Shown piece after piece: positions 50,102 to 60,934 of a DNA stretch of 61,858 bases. Location: assembly GCA_002753275.1 (NCBI GenBank), contig PEAA01000009.1, positions 1-61,858 on the forward strand, written 5' to 3'. The DNA comes from Zetaproteobacteria bacterium (GTDB lineage Bacteria > Pseudomonadota > Zetaproteobacteria > Mariprofundales > Mariprofundaceae). The notes beneath the pieces are model-generated. The model did no database searches and was not told the origin of the DNA. It saw only the letters and a program-made list of their open reading frames with translations. Both the position numbers and the translations under genes were made by a program. How positions within the stretch are numbered: the first letter of the stretch is position 1; each line of letters begins with the position of its first letter.

Positions 50102-50895
50102 TATTCTTCAGCTTTTGTCGATGCGACCATCAGCCAGCGATCATTTTGCCAGAAGGCTGCTGGAACAGCATAAATTTTAGAGAACACTTCTCCTTTAGGG
50201 TGTTCAATATGGGTGACTTTTGCAACAGCAATTCCTGGCGGATAGAGATTTCCTGCACCACTGGTGTATAGAATATCATCGATATTCAACTCAATATTTT
50301 GAGGAACCATATCGATAAAAAGCTGGGAGCCCTCCCCTCGGCACAGTGCTGCCAGTTTTGGATATTTGGGGCTATAGATGGGGACTGCAATGGAAGCATC
50401 GAGAATCGTGCGTACCGTGGCAGTTTGAGCGTTAACATCTTCAACCAACCCTACAAGTCCACTGCCTGAAATGATCACATCATCTTCGTGTCCATTGGGA
50501 TATTGTATCATTAACCGTTGGCTTTTTTTCTCGGGCGTTCGACCAATAATTGATGCGGGTTGCCATGATTCAAATGCATCATTGTGATGGTTGAGTAGCT
50601 TTAATAGGGTCTTAAGCTGATGATTTTCAGCGAGTAAGTATCTTAGTTGTTGTGCTTGGGCACCGTTTTGCTGCTGCTCGGTTTGTAATTGTAGGTAGCG
50701 TTGTTGAAGATCTGCTCGATTTTGAAACCATAGTGCAACCTCTTGCCAAATAAGAAGCGGTCGGTTGATTGTTTCAACAAGGGATGAAAATATGAGTGTG
50801 AAACGCGAACCCAGCGGTTGGGTTTCGCTGTAAGCCAGTGCCCCAATGATAAGGCTGAGAATCACGAAGGTACGGAAGCGTTGTTTACGATTCAT
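50101..50895 (-). CDS. mreC: Rod shape-determining protein MreC
   Basis: 264 residues. An N-terminal TM anchor, a coiled coil (about 45-95, with LQQRYLQLQTEQQQNGAQAQ) and a periplasmic beta domain with ASIIGRTPEKKSQRLMI and GSGLVGLVEDVNAQTATVRT. It couples MreB filaments to the PBP2/RodA synthesis complex. It lies 22 bases after mreB. Confidence 0.95.
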   Translation of the reverse strand: MNRKQRFRTFVILSLIIGALAYSETQPLGSRFTLIFSSLVETINRPLLIWQEVALWFQNRADLQQRYLQLQTEQQQNGAQAQQLRYLLAENHQLKTLLKLLNHHNDAFESWQPASIIGRTPEKKSQRLMIQYPNGHEDDVIISGSGLVGLVEDVNAQTATVRTILDASIAVPIYSPKYPKLAALCRGEGSQLFIDMVPQNIELNIDDILYTSGAGNLYPPGIAVAKVTHIEHPKGEVFSKIYAVPAAFWQNDRWLMVASTKAEE

Positions 50896-50917
50896 CAGTT
50901 AAAAGGGGCTTTTATGC

Positions 50918-52000
<1,083 letters not shown>

Positions 52001-52078
52001 TTACCGAAGTATAGTAAAGTAATAATTTTATTCATTGAAAGTTTGTATTCCAAGTCAACTTTTTTATGATGCTGGCTT

Positions 52079-53026
52079 ATGAAAATTTTTTACTCAATGG
52101 ATGAGGCGTCGCAATGGCAAGCATCGCAAGGCTGTGTTGTGACGATTGGCAACTTTGATGGTGTGCACATGGGGCATCAACAAGTTTTAGCTGAGCTTAA
52201 AGGTCATGCGTTGATGCAGCGTGGATTGTCGGTGGTGGTCACTTTTGAACCCCATCCAAGAGCGGTACTGTTTCCCGATGAGGCGCATCGTCGCTTGGTC
52301 GATAGCCAAGAGAAGTTACGCTTGTTGGCGCAAGCACAAGTGGATGCTGTTTTAGTACTGCCGTTTAATCGCACATTTGCGGCACTTTCGGCAGAACAGT
52401 TTATGCGAGAGATGCATCAAGCGTTGCATTTTTCACATATTCATGTCGGTTATGATTTTGCTTTTGGTCAAGGTCGGGAAGGGCATGTGAGTACGCTGCG
52501 TCCACTTGGCGATCAACTTGATTTTACAGTGAGTGAAGCCGCTGCGTTTGAGATGCTGGGGGCGGTTGTCTCCTCTAGTCGCATTCGTTCGGCAATTGAG
52601 GCGGCTGATTTTGAACTGGGAAAACGGTTGTTGGGGCGTGATTATTCGATGACTGGAACCGTGATTCATGGGGCTAAGCGTGGACGAACCATCGGGTTTC
52701 CGACAGCGAATATTGATGTTGAAAATTTAACCCACCCTCCTGTAGGAATTTATGCGATTGAGGCCAATTTTCTGATTGAAAACGGTGACATTGAACGCCA
52801 GTTTCACGGCGCAGCCTATTTGGGTTATCGACCGACATTTAATGGTCGAACATTGATGTTGGAGAGCCATTTGTTTGATTGTGAATTGGATCTTTATGAT
52901 CAGCGATTGCATGTCTCATTTGTGCAGCGTATTCGTGAAGATCGTGCCTTCACCGGTGCTGATGATTTGGCGTGTCAGATTGCCAAGGATTGCCAGAGGG
53001 CGCGCGAAATTCTGGCGAAGGCGTGA
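52079..53026 (+). CDS. ribF: Bifunctional riboflavin kinase/FAD synthetase
   Basis: 315 residues. The N-terminal nucleotidyltransferase half has VVTIGNFDGVHMGHQQVL, FEPHPRAVLF and VGYDFAFGQGREGHVS. The C-terminal riboflavin kinase half has GAKRGRTIGFPTANI with the PTAN motif. It makes FMN and then FAD. It is the first gene of a rightward ribF-ileS-lspA group, an arrangement common in proteobacteria. Confidence 0.97.
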   Translation: MKIFYSMDEASQWQASQGCVVTIGNFDGVHMGHQQVLAELKGHALMQRGLSVVVTFEPHPRAVLFPDEAHRRLVDSQEKLRLLAQAQVDAVLVLPFNRTFAALSAEQFMREMHQALHFSHIHVGYDFAFGQGREGHVSTLRPLGDQLDFTVSEAAAFEMLGAVVSSSRIRSAIEAADFELGKRLLGRDYSMTGTVIHGAKRGRTIGFPTANIDVENLTHPPVGIYAIEANFLIENGDIERQFHGAAYLGYRPTFNGRTLMLESHLFDCELDLYDQRLHVSFVQRIREDRAFTGADDLACQIAKDCQRAREILAKA

Positions 53027-53145
53027 TGGAGTGTTTGTTGACGCCACCTTTGCAAGGATGACATTGGTGCAACCTGAGACAAAGCAGCAAATATGCCTTA
53101 GGGTTGCTACATTTTTTGAGTAATTCCCATTTCTGGAGAGATACA

Positions 53146-55929
53146 TTGACCACTTCTGAGCGTTTTGATTATCGATCAACTGTTTTTTTACCTGCCACAG
53201 ATTTTCCTATGCGGGGCAATTTACCCAAGCGTGAACCTGAACGCTTAGCCTCTTGGGAGGCTGATGGGTTGTATCAACAGATTCGAAACTCTCGAAGTGG
53301 TGCACCAAAATTTGTGTTGCATGATGGACCTCCCTATGCCAATGGTTCAATTCATATTGGTCATGCAGTCAATAAGGTTTTAAAAGATATTGTGGTGCGC
53401 TCGCGCACGATGATGGGTTTTGATGCGCCTTATGTTCCAGGCTGGGATTGTCATGGTTTGCCGATTGAGCTGAAGGTGGAAGAGGCATTTGCAAAGCAGA
53501 AGCGTGATAAAGAGAGCATCTCGTCGGATGAATTTCGTCAAGCCTGCCGTACTTATGCCGCTGAGCAGATTGATATTCAGCGCCGCGAGTTTCAACGCTT
53601 GGGGGTTGTGGGGGATTGGCAAAATCCTTATGTGACGATGGACTATACATTTGAGGCCAATACGGTGCGTGAAATTGGTAAATTTCTTGCCAATGGTGGG
53701 CTTTATAAAGGGGCAAAGCCTGTCAATTGGTGTGTGCAAGATCGTACAGCCCTTGCCGAAGCCGAAGTTGAGTATGAAGAGCATCAATCGCATGCGATTC
53801 ATGTGAAGTTTAGAGCACGGCAAGATTTGTCAGCCATTCACCCGTTGTTGGTGGGTGATGTTGCTATTGTTATTTGGACCACGACTCCTTGGACTATTCC
53901 TGCCAATTTGGCTGTGGCCGTTGGGCCGGCAATTGAGTATGCCTTGTTGAAAATTACTGATGCGGGAGCGAATGCAAATCTGCATGTGGGTGAAATTCTT
54001 ATTGTTGCCGCCGATTTACATGAAGATGTGCTGAAAGCGACCGGCGCTACGGGTGAAGTGCTTGCCCATGTGCCAGGCAATGCGTTGGAAAATCTCCGCT
54101 TTTCACATCCTTATTTGGATCAAGATGCCCCTGTTTTGTTAGGTGATCATGTGACTTTGGATGCAGGAACGGGCTGTGTGCATACGGCACCTGGCCATGG
54201 TGTTGAGGATTATGAGGTTGGTTTGAAATATGGTTTGCCAGCCTTTAACCCTGTCAATGGTGAGGGGGTGTTTGTGGAAGGCACCCCTATTGTTGCAGGG
54301 GTGCATGTATTTAAGGCCAATGCCTTGATGGTTGAACATTTGCAAGCGTGCGGTGCATTACTTGCCCATGCGCAGATTAAACATAGTTATCCGCATTGTT
54401 GGCGCTGCCATACACCGTTAATCTTTAGAGCAACGCCGCAGTGGTTTATTTCGATGCAGACCCACAACCTGCGTGAGCAAGCGCTGCATGCGATTACGCA
54501 AACCGCTTGGACACCGGCTTGGGGTGAGAATCGTATTCGCTCGATGGTGGAGCAGCGTCCCGATTGGTGTGTGTCGCGTCAACGCCAATGGGGGGTTCCG
54601 ATCACTGCGATCAAGTGCCGAGGGTGTCAATCCCATGCTGTCACGACGCCTGAAGTGGTGGAGACTATTGCACAAGCTGTGGAAAAAGGCGGGGCGGATG
54701 TGTGGTTTAGCCTCCCCGTTGATGCGTTTTTAGCGGCGGAAACGACTTGTCCGGCGTGTGGTGACGATGATTTCGTGAAAGAGAGTGATATTCTGGATGT
54801 GTGGTTTGATTCAGGGAGTACACATGCGTGTGTGTTGGAGCAGCGCCCTGAGTTGGAAACGCCTGCGGATCTCTACCTTGAGGGGAGTGATCAGCATCGT
54901 GGCTGGTTTCAGTCATCGTTGCTTGAAAGTGTTGGAACGCGTGGTGTTGCCCCCTTTAAGGCAGTGCTAACCCATGGTTTTGTGGTGGATAAACATGGCA
55001 ACAAGATGTCTAAATCCAAGGGTAATGTGGTTGCACCGCAAAAGGTTATTGAGCAGATGGGCGCCGATATTTTGCGTTTGTGGGTGGCTTCGGAAGATTA
55101 CTCGGCAGATATTCGTATTTCGGATGCGTTGATGAAACAGCTGGCTGAATCATATCGCCGTATTCGTAATACCATTCGCTTTCTGCTTGGCAACCTTGCA
55201 GGGTTTGACCCTGTGCGGGATCGTGTGGCAGTTGATATGCGAGGTGCGTTGGATCAATGGGCGATGTCGCGGTTGTTTCGTTTGAACAAGTCGGTGATTG
55301 AAGGGTATCAAAATTATCGTTTTCATCGTATTGCGCAACAGTTGCAACAATTTTGCACGGTTGAATTGGGTGGGTTTTATCTTGATGTGATTAAAGATCG
55401 TGTCTATTGCGATGCGATGGATTCCGAGCGTCGTCGTTCGGCTTGCGCGACGCTTTATGATATTGCCGATACCTTAATTCGTTTAACTGCGCCTATTTTG
55501 CCATTTACTGCTGAGGATGCATGGGAATTTTTACCTGAGTCGGCGAGTGCATCGATTCATGTGCAATCGTTTGCTGATTTGGAGAATGTCGTGGTGAATG
55601 ATGCAGCCTGGAATGCGTTGTTGGCGCTGCGTGAACAGGTCAATACCGCCCTTGATCAAGCGAAGAAAGAGGGTGTCGTTGGTTCATCGATTGCGGCAAA
55701 ACTTGCGATGCCCAATGCACAATCGTTGGAAGATCAACTGGGTGAGCCGTTGACGCAGTTGCTTTTGGTGGCCGATGTGGTTTGGGCCGATGAGATCTCT
55801 GTTCAAGCGGCTTCGGGCACAAAATGCCCCCGCTGTTGGGTCGTCGGTGAAGTTGCCGAGGCTGTGCATGAGACGCATGGTGAGCTTTGCCCGCGCTGTT
55901 TCGATGTCGTTGTTGGGCCTAGAGAATGA
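53146..55929 (+). CDS. ileS: Isoleucyl-tRNA synthetase
   Basis: About 927 residues. The HIGH motif is in [20 protein letters not shown], a large CP1 editing domain follows ([18 protein letters not shown]), KMSKSKGN is near residue 618, and a C-terminal zinc finger has CPRCW and CPRC pairs. I start at the TTG 53146-53148, which lies 5 bases after a GGAGAG box. An upstream in-frame ATG at 53104 has no such box and adds a non-conserved leader. Confidence 0.96.
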   Translation: MTTSERFDYRSTVFLPATDFPMRGNLPKREPERLASWEADGLYQQIRNSRSGAPKFVLHDGPPYANGSIHIGHAVNKVLKDIVVRSRTMMGFDAPYVPGWDCHGLPIELKVEEAFAKQKRDKESISSDEFRQACRTYAAEQIDIQRREFQRLGVVGDWQNPYVTMDYTFEANTVREIGKFLANGGLYKGAKPVNWCVQDRTALAEAEVEYEEHQSHAIHVKFRARQDLSAIHPLLVGDVAIVIWTTTPWTIPANLAVAVGPAIEYALLKITDAGANANLHVGEILIVAADLHEDVLKATGATGEVLAHVPGNALENLRFSHPYLDQDAPVLLGDHVTLDAGTGCVHTAPGHGVEDYEVGLKYGLPAFNPVNGEGVFVEGTPIVAGVHVFKANALMVEHLQACGALLAHAQIKHSYPHCWRCHTPLIFRATPQWFISMQTHNLREQALHAITQTAWTPAWGENRIRSMVEQRPDWCVSRQRQWGVPITAIKCRGCQSHAVTTPEVVETIAQAVEKGGADVWFSLPVDAFLAAETTCPACGDDDFVKESDILDVWFDSGSTHACVLEQRPELETPADLYLEGSDQHRGWFQSSLLESVGTRGVAPFKAVLTHGFVVDKHGNKMSKSKGNVVAPQKVIEQMGADILRLWVASEDYSADIRISDALMKQLAESYRRIRNTIRFLLGNLAGFDPVRDRVAVDMRGALDQWAMSRLFRLNKSVIEGYQNYRFHRIAQQLQQFCTVELGGFYLDVIKDRVYCDAMDSERRRSACATLYDIADTLIRLTAPILPFTAEDAWEFLPESASASIHVQSFADLENVVVNDAAWNALLALREQVNTALDQAKKEGVVGSSIAAKLAMPNAQSLEDQLGEPLTQLLLVADVVWADEISVQAASGTKCPRCWVVGEVAEAVHETHGELCPRCFDVVVGPRE

Positions 55930-56414
55930 GCGTCTCTGAGCGTTTGAAATGGCAACTTTTGTTGCTATTGGGGCTGTTTGTTTTAGATCAGGGTAGCAAA
56001 TGGTGGGTTGAGCAGCAGCCTGTCTGGTTTCTTTATGAAGTGATCGATGGTTATTTTAACCTGGTACAGGCTCACAACTTTGGCGTCGCGTTCTCTTTTT
56101 TAGCCGATTGGGGTTCGGAGTGGCGCACCTCTGTTTTGTTGGGTGTGACCATGGGAATTGCGCTGATGGTTATTTTGTGGTGGTGGCGTGAACGAAAAAA
56201 CATGGGGCCTGAATCATGGATTCTCATTGTCATCTTGGCAGGAGCTGCCGGCAATATCTTTGATCGTTTTTACCTTGGTTATGTTGTTGATTTTATTGAT
56301 TGGTATGTGATTGTTGATGGCATTGAATACCATTGGCCAGCATTTAATTTTGCTGATGCATATATCTCAGTTGCCGTTACGGCGTTATTGATTCGTTCAT
56401 TCAAATCAGCGTGA
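55926..56414 (+). CDS. lspA: Lipoprotein signal peptidase
   Basis: A 162-residue four-TM aspartyl protease that cleaves prolipoprotein signal peptides. The signature pieces are [42 protein letters not shown] and [10 protein letters not shown], which supply the two catalytic Asp residues. It overlaps the ileS stop by 4 bases. Confidence 0.96.
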   Translation: MSVSERLKWQLLLLLGLFVLDQGSKWWVEQQPVWFLYEVIDGYFNLVQAHNFGVAFSFLADWGSEWRTSVLLGVTMGIALMVILWWWRERKNMGPESWILIVILAGAAGNIFDRFYLGYVVDFIDWYVIVDGIEYHWPAFNFADAYISVAVTALLIRSFKSA

Positions 56415-56430
56415 GTGCGAATTGGTTCTT

Positions 56431-57162
56431 TTAATGTTCGACAATAATTCTGTGAATTTTATCACGGGTAAGATGGCGGTTTCGTTGATCAATGGAGTTT
56501 TTTTCAAGGGTGATCAGTGCCTCTGTTTGTAGCTCCAATTGGCGGGGGTATTGGCTGATTAATGTTTTTAATACATGCTCTTTGACTTGCCATTGCAGGC
56601 TTGTTGCCAGCGAGTGTAGGATGGCTATTAATTTTTCATCGCTTTTGGGAGCTTCCATTTCAATCCGTTCATAGGTGTGTAAACGGGTGAGTAATTCAGG
56701 AGGAATCGCTTGTTTTTCTTGCGATGAAGATGGATTTTGTGAGCTTCGCCAAGAGATGAGCATTGGTTTTTGACGCTCTTTAGCATACTCAATTAGATGG
56801 AAAATCGCGTAAGCAGTTTCTTGGTTTAAAACGCCTGCAGGAAGATCAATCGCCCAAAATGAGGCCTGTTCGATGATGCTTAGCCAAGAACGAAGTGGGT
56901 CTGTAGATATATCCTCGTTAGGGGTAATATGCAGATAACCTAGATGCGGGTGTTCGTTGGCTAATGCTTGCATAAAATGTGTCTTTCCACACACACTATC
57001 TGAAGTAAGCCATAAATTTCCACCTTTAACGAGCCAATTGGCAATGCGGTTGGTGGCTTGTTCGACCCCTTTGTGCCAGATCCAATTGCCGTAGTGGGGT
57101 TGTTCGATCGTGGCTGAGAGTAGTCGAGGTTGTTGCGTCTCCCTTAGGTCTTTTGGGTTCAT
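56431..57162 (-). CDS. hda: DnaA regulatory inactivator Hda-like protein
   Basis: A 243-residue DnaA-like AAA+ domain. The Walker A is variant: NLWLTSDSVCGKTHFMQALA. The Walker B-like SFWAIDLPAGVL is degenerate, and the C-terminal lid ends HLTRDKIHRIIVEH. It lacks the DnaA DNA-binding domain. In Hda, ADP-bound protein on the beta clamp stimulates DnaA-ATP hydrolysis. The clamp-binding QL..LF-type motif expected at the N-terminus is not obvious, so the function may have drifted. It follows pgsA by 3 bases. Confidence 0.8.
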   Translation of the reverse strand: MNPKDLRETQQPRLLSATIEQPHYGNWIWHKGVEQATNRIANWLVKGGNLWLTSDSVCGKTHFMQALANEHPHLGYLHITPNEDISTDPLRSWLSIIEQASFWAIDLPAGVLNQETAYAIFHLIEYAKERQKPMLISWRSSQNPSSSQEKQAIPPELLTRLHTYERIEMEAPKSDEKLIAILHSLATSLQWQVKEHVLKTLISQYPRQLELQTEALITLEKNSIDQRNRHLTRDKIHRIIVEH

Positions 57163-57165
57163 GGG

Positions 57166-57717
57166 TTACATCTGTTCATGGTGGGTGGCTTTCCGTGTCC
57201 ATTCAATCATGTAGTGAATACCGGAGGCGCAGGTGACGATAAAGGTGCTCCATGTTGCGATGATAATCCAATATTGATCAATCATTCCCATCATATGAAT
57301 TAAGATTAACAGTACATAGCTGATTTGCATGAAAGTAGTAATTTTCGAGATGATGCTAGGTTCCATTTTGAGGCTTTTGGTCACCATCTCATAGGCCAAT
57401 GCGCCAAAGACAATCACAGCGTCACGGAAGACTACTGCGAGAAAGATAAACATGGGGATTTTCTCCATAAAGAAGAGTGTGACGAACATGCTTACCAACA
57501 TCAATTTATCAGCAAAGGGATCAAGGTAGGCACCTACCGTTGTGCGCTGATTGAAATAGCGGGCAATGGCACCATCAAGCATGTCACTGATTCCGGCGAT
57601 GATCATGAGGGTTAGCGCTAGGGCGGCATTGCCATTTAAGAGTGCATAAACAATCATCGGTGTTAGCACGATGCGTAAAAGTGTTAAAATGTTGGGTATA
57701 TTAAGAATCTTTTGCAT
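57166..57717 (-). CDS. pgsA: CDP-alcohol phosphatidyltransferase (PgsA-like)
   Basis: A 183-residue membrane enzyme with the complete CDP-alcohol motif SDMLDGAIARYFNQRTTVGA then YLDPFADKL (DxxDGxxAR...GxxxDxxxD). NIPNILTLLRIVLTPMIVYA at the N-terminus is typical of phosphatidylglycerophosphate synthase. I start at the ATG 57717, 2 bases after the DUF2066 stop. A second function such as cardiolipin synthase cannot be excluded from sequence alone. Confidence 0.9.
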   Translation of the reverse strand: MQKILNIPNILTLLRIVLTPMIVYALLNGNAALALTLMIIAGISDMLDGAIARYFNQRTTVGAYLDPFADKLMLVSMFVTLFFMEKIPMFIFLAVVFRDAVIVFGALAYEMVTKSLKMEPSIISKITTFMQISYVLLILIHMMGMIDQYWIIIATWSTFIVTCASGIHYMIEWTRKATHHEQM

Positions 57718-57719
57718 GG

Positions 57720-58682
57720 TTATTGCGCATGCCAACCATCTTGTTCAAAGGTGACTTCTTCGAGTCCATGCTCATTTAACCAAACAGAGAGCCAGGTAAG
57801 ATCAAATCCACGAATTTTTATGATGTACTTTCGTTGTTGTTGGTCGATTTCAATCGGTGTGAGCGTTAATACTTGCGGTAATTGCATGAGTGCATCTTCA
57901 AGTGCAACTTGACTGGCTAAATCATCATTTCGTGCAATGGAGAGGGTGAAATTGCGGATGGGTTCAGCAAATGTTTTCTCTGTTAGGCTATTTTGTTGAT
58001 TGCGTTGCCATAACACTTCTCGCTCGTGGAGGAGAATTTCTAGTAACCATGCTTGTAATGCTTCAATTGCGTGTCCATTTTGGCTTGAAATGGTGCGTAT
58101 TTCATCATGGGAGGGTTGCCCATTTGTATGACTGATGGTTAGATGAACCTGTTCACCATCATTGCGCCATTCCCATAGCAGAGAGATCGCGTTGTTGTTT
58201 TCTTGTTGCAGTTGGATCCCCCATGCAGGAGTCACTTGTTCGGCATAGTTTTGCAATCCCGTAGTCAGCTCAGTTGCTGCAAGGCCATAGGCGTGATAGA
58301 CGCTAAGCTGCAGGTGCATGGGTTGGGGTTCACGCATGGATGGAATGTTTTTTTCGTTTAAAAAGCTCCAGACGCGATCGGCATCAAAATGAATTTGAAG
58401 GCCATTTTTTAGTTGTTGGATGCGAGGTAAAAATTTGGCGGAAGTTGTGGGGGGAATGCGTGGGATTGCATCGATTGGGACCAGTCGTTGCCAAAGTTGC
58501 TCTATCGCTAATTTCATCGATTGATTGACATTGGTTTGATTTTCTATGGTGATGGTCATGCGTGGATCATACTCTTGGGTATGTGCACTATTGGAGATGG
58601 ACATGATCAGAAAGAAGGCCATTGAGTATAGCAGTACCAGGCGAGTACTTGGCATGGTGCGCCAATTTTCTGATTTTATCAT
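57720..58682 (-). CDS. DUF2066 domain protein, exported
   Basis: 320 residues starting MIKSENWRTMPSTR, with a signal peptide or TM (LVLLYSMAFFLIMSISNSA). A periplasmic mixed alpha/beta region follows (QSMKLAIEQLWQRLVPIDAI and WLLEILLHEREVLWQRN). This type of protein is commonly encoded beside hda or purM in proteobacteria, and here it precedes pgsA and hda. The start at 58682, 4 bases after sspB, is preferred; 58655 is an alternative. Function unknown. Confidence 0.75.
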   Translation of the reverse strand: MIKSENWRTMPSTRLVLLYSMAFFLIMSISNSAHTQEYDPRMTITIENQTNVNQSMKLAIEQLWQRLVPIDAIPRIPPTTSAKFLPRIQQLKNGLQIHFDADRVWSFLNEKNIPSMREPQPMHLQLSVYHAYGLAATELTTGLQNYAEQVTPAWGIQLQQENNNAISLLWEWRNDGEQVHLTISHTNGQPSHDEIRTISSQNGHAIEALQAWLLEILLHEREVLWQRNQQNSLTEKTFAEPIRNFTLSIARNDDLASQVALEDALMQLPQVLTLTPIEIDQQQRKYIIKIRGFDLTWLSVWLNEHGLEEVTFEQDGWHAQ

Positions 58683-58686
58683 GTGA

Positions 58687-59259
58687 TTACTTGATAACAC
58701 GCAGATGATCACCACGCTTTTTAGAAGCGCTGTCCGAGGGATCTTTTTTAGGAAGGTCTTTGTTTTCATGGGCGACTTCAAACTTGTTTTTGGGAACTTC
58801 AATGACGGCGACGATGGGCGAGGTTGATTCATCGGCTTCTTCTATAGCATCATCTTCATCAAAGAGCTCTTCATCGAGGGCTATGATCTGTTCATTGCTT
58901 AGACCTGCGACGACCTGCAACGCTTCGCGCATGGCTGCAGGAATAGACTCTTCCCAAAACATGCCCGATTGAATATCACCATCCCGATCGCATGCTGCCC
59001 AGATCGCATCCAGTGGGATAACGCATTGATGCACACGCCCTGAAAAAGAGAGATTGGATTCTACCCCCTTACTGTTAATGGTAATGGTTTGCGGCATACG
59101 CAAATTGAGTACGAGACGAAGCGCTGGATCTCCCAAGAGAAATTGCGGAACCTCTACACCCTCAAGGGTTGCATCGACCATGATATAGATGCGCACCTGC
59201 TCTTGTAAAAAAGCATTGAGTTGTTTGGCTTTGGCAACGGCTGCGAGATTAATACTCAT
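58687..59259 (-). CDS. sspB: ClpXP protease specificity-enhancing factor SspB
   Basis: 190 residues. The substrate-binding fold covers about 1-115 (VRIYIMVDATLEGVEVPQFL, then SGRVHQCVIPLDAIWAA). A long acidic linker (LDEELFDEDDAIEEADE) leads to the C-terminal ClpX-docking peptide DHLRVIK, which matches the LRVVK-type tail of SspB. It delivers ssrA-tagged and other substrates to ClpXP. The start overlaps the aroG stop by 4 bases. Confidence 0.9.
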   Translation of the reverse strand: MSINLAAVAKAKQLNAFLQEQVRIYIMVDATLEGVEVPQFLLGDPALRLVLNLRMPQTITINSKGVESNLSFSGRVHQCVIPLDAIWAACDRDGDIQSGMFWEESIPAAMREALQVVAGLSNEQIIALDEELFDEDDAIEEADESTSPIVAVIEVPKNKFEVAHENKDLPKKDPSDSASKKRGDHLRVIK

Positions 59260-60326
59260 GCGTTGCTTCCTCGGCGTGCGCGTATGGCCGGCGCTAAAAT
59301 GTTGCGTAAAATGTGTACGGTATCATCCCAACCAAGGCAGGCATCTGTAATGCTGACGCCAAACTTTAAGTTTTTAGGGTCTTCAACATCTTGGCGACCT
59401 TCATCGAGGTGGCTTTCGATCATGCTACCAACAATCGCCGCATTGCCTGTGGCAATTTGCTGGGCGATATCGGTCGCAACATCGGTCTGTTTGGCAAACT
59501 GTTTGGAGCTGTTGGCATGGCTGCAATCAATCATGATGCTCGGTTCAAGGTTTGCTGCAAGAAGCGCATCGACAGCAATTTGGACATTGGCAGCATCATA
59601 ATTGGGTTCGCTTCCGCCGCGTAGAATGATGTGGCCATCTTCATTGCCGGTGGTTGAAAAAATGGCCGAATGGCCTGCTTTGGTGAGGGAGATGAAGTGG
59701 TGTGGATGGGCGGCAGCACCGATGGCATCCACGGCAATATTTAGGCTACCCTTGGTGCCATTTTTAAAACCAATCGGACATGAGAGGCCGGAGGCAAGCT
59801 CGCGGTGGCCTTGGCTTTCAGTGGTTCGTGCCCCAATGGCACCCCAACTGACCAGATCGGCAAAGTATTGGGGTGAAATAAGATCTAAAAATTCTGTGCC
59901 TGCAGGAACACCCATTTGATTGATGGTGAGCAGCAGCTTGCGCGCTTCGCGGATGCCGGTATTGATGTCAAAAGTACCATTTAAGTGTGGGTCGTTGATC
60001 AACCCTTTCCACCCAACAGTGGTGCGTGGTTTTTCAAAATAGACACGCATAACAATGAGAAGATCTTCTTGTAGTTCTTCACGAATGGCACGCAGCCTGC
60101 GTGCATACTCGATGGCGGCTTCTGGATCATGGATTGAGCATGGTCCGACAATGACCAAAAGGCGATCATTGTGATGGTGTAAAATTTGGTGAATCTCTTG
60201 CCGCGTATGATGAATGACATTCGAGGCATCTTGGGTCATGGGAAATTCCGCATGGAGAATATCGGGGGATACAAACTCACGGGTATGGCGAATGCGCAGG
60301 TCATCAGTTTGATAGGGGATCGGCAT
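59256..60326 (-). CDS. aroG: 3-deoxy-7-phosphoheptulonate synthase (DAHP synthase, class I)
   Basis: A 356-residue first enzyme of the shikimate pathway. Segments are VIVGPCSIHDPEAAIEYA, MRVYFEKPRTTVGWKGLIND, GARTTESQGHRELASGLSCP and IMIDCSHANSSK. The ATG at 60326 has AAAGGA 8 bases upstream; an upstream frame extension to 60380 is non-conserved. Feedback specificity (Phe, Tyr or Trp) is not readable. It heads the aroG-sspB-DUF2066-pgsA-hda run. Confidence 0.96.
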   Translation of the reverse strand: MPIPYQTDDLRIRHTREFVSPDILHAEFPMTQDASNVIHHTRQEIHQILHHHNDRLLVIVGPCSIHDPEAAIEYARRLRAIREELQEDLLIVMRVYFEKPRTTVGWKGLINDPHLNGTFDINTGIREARKLLLTINQMGVPAGTEFLDLISPQYFADLVSWGAIGARTTESQGHRELASGLSCPIGFKNGTKGSLNIAVDAIGAAAHPHHFISLTKAGHSAIFSTTGNEDGHIILRGGSEPNYDAANVQIAVDALLAANLEPSIMIDCSHANSSKQFAKQTDVATDIAQQIATGNAAIVGSMIESHLDEGRQDVEDPKNLKFGVSITDACLGWDDTVHILRNILAPAIRARRGSNA

Positions 60327-60400
60327 GGAGAGTATCCTTTCATGGCAGTAGTTAGATTGATTGCGCACAAGCATACGCAATCATGACACTATTTTAAATA

Positions 60401-60770
60401 TGAAGTGACTCTATAAGCCGGGTTCTGTATCTCTCTTGCGAAAAATGATAGTCATTCATCTAGGTCTTTCGTTGCCTCAGACTCAAGCAGCCTACCCGGA
60501 AACTATGCGAGCCACACTTAGCGTTTCCCTATTTGGCCTTGCTGCGGATGGGGTTTACCTCTGCCTACGCCCGTTACCGTGCATAGCGGTGTGCTCTTAC
60601 CACACCCTTTCACCCTGACCTAAGCTAAAAGCTTGGGCGGTCTTTTTTCTGTGGCACTGATCCCAAGGTTACCCTTGCCGGATGTTATCCGGCATCCTGC
60701 TCTGCGCAGCCCGGACTTTCCTCGGCAGAATCATGTTTCCATGTCTGACGCGACTATCCGAGTCACTTCA
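60401..60770 (-). ncRNA. rnpB: RNase P RNA (class A)
   Basis: About 370 bases. The 5' and 3' ends pair as P1 (GAAGTGACTC with GAGTCACTTC). Universally conserved blocks are present: GAGGAAAGTCCGGGCT near the 5' end, GGTGAAAGGGTGTGGTAAGA, GGGCGTAGGCAGAGGTAAAC, CAAATAGGGA and AGAACCCGGCTTATAG at the 3' end. It is the catalytic RNA for 5' tRNA maturation. Ends are approximate within a few bases. Confidence 0.96.
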
Positions 60771-60934
60771 TCTGCGCATGATAACAAGTTGACATAAAAA
60801 AGCATGTGCAAGCTGTGGCTATGCAACTGCTTCAATCAAACCCTTTAATCTCTCATCAATGCTTTCAAGTAGCTCTGATGAGACTGGAACCTTGGCTAGC
60901 TGATGCAGGACTGCCATCCGAGTGTAGCGCTTTG
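60771..60934 (-). other. Gap between the GIY-YIG gene and rnpB, with an attC-like arm
   Basis: This 164-base stretch precedes the RNase P RNA. On the reverse strand GCATAACAAAGCGCTACACT and the bases after it (60908-60940) resemble the first arm of an integron attC site, and the upstream stop codon lies within it. The expected complementary second arm is not found. A 32-codon frame follows (MAVLHQLAKVPVSSELLESI...), with no support for being real. TATCAT near 60784 could be the -10 box of rnpB. Confidence 0.4.

Noticed and set aside
53027-53179. Short frames between ribF and ileS on both strands
   Set aside because: Composition and length fit non-coding sequence; the ileS start is set by the GGAGAG box at 53135-53140.
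60436-60618. Forward frame of 60 codons inside the RNase P RNA
   Set aside because: The region shows all conserved RNase P RNA blocks on the other strand.
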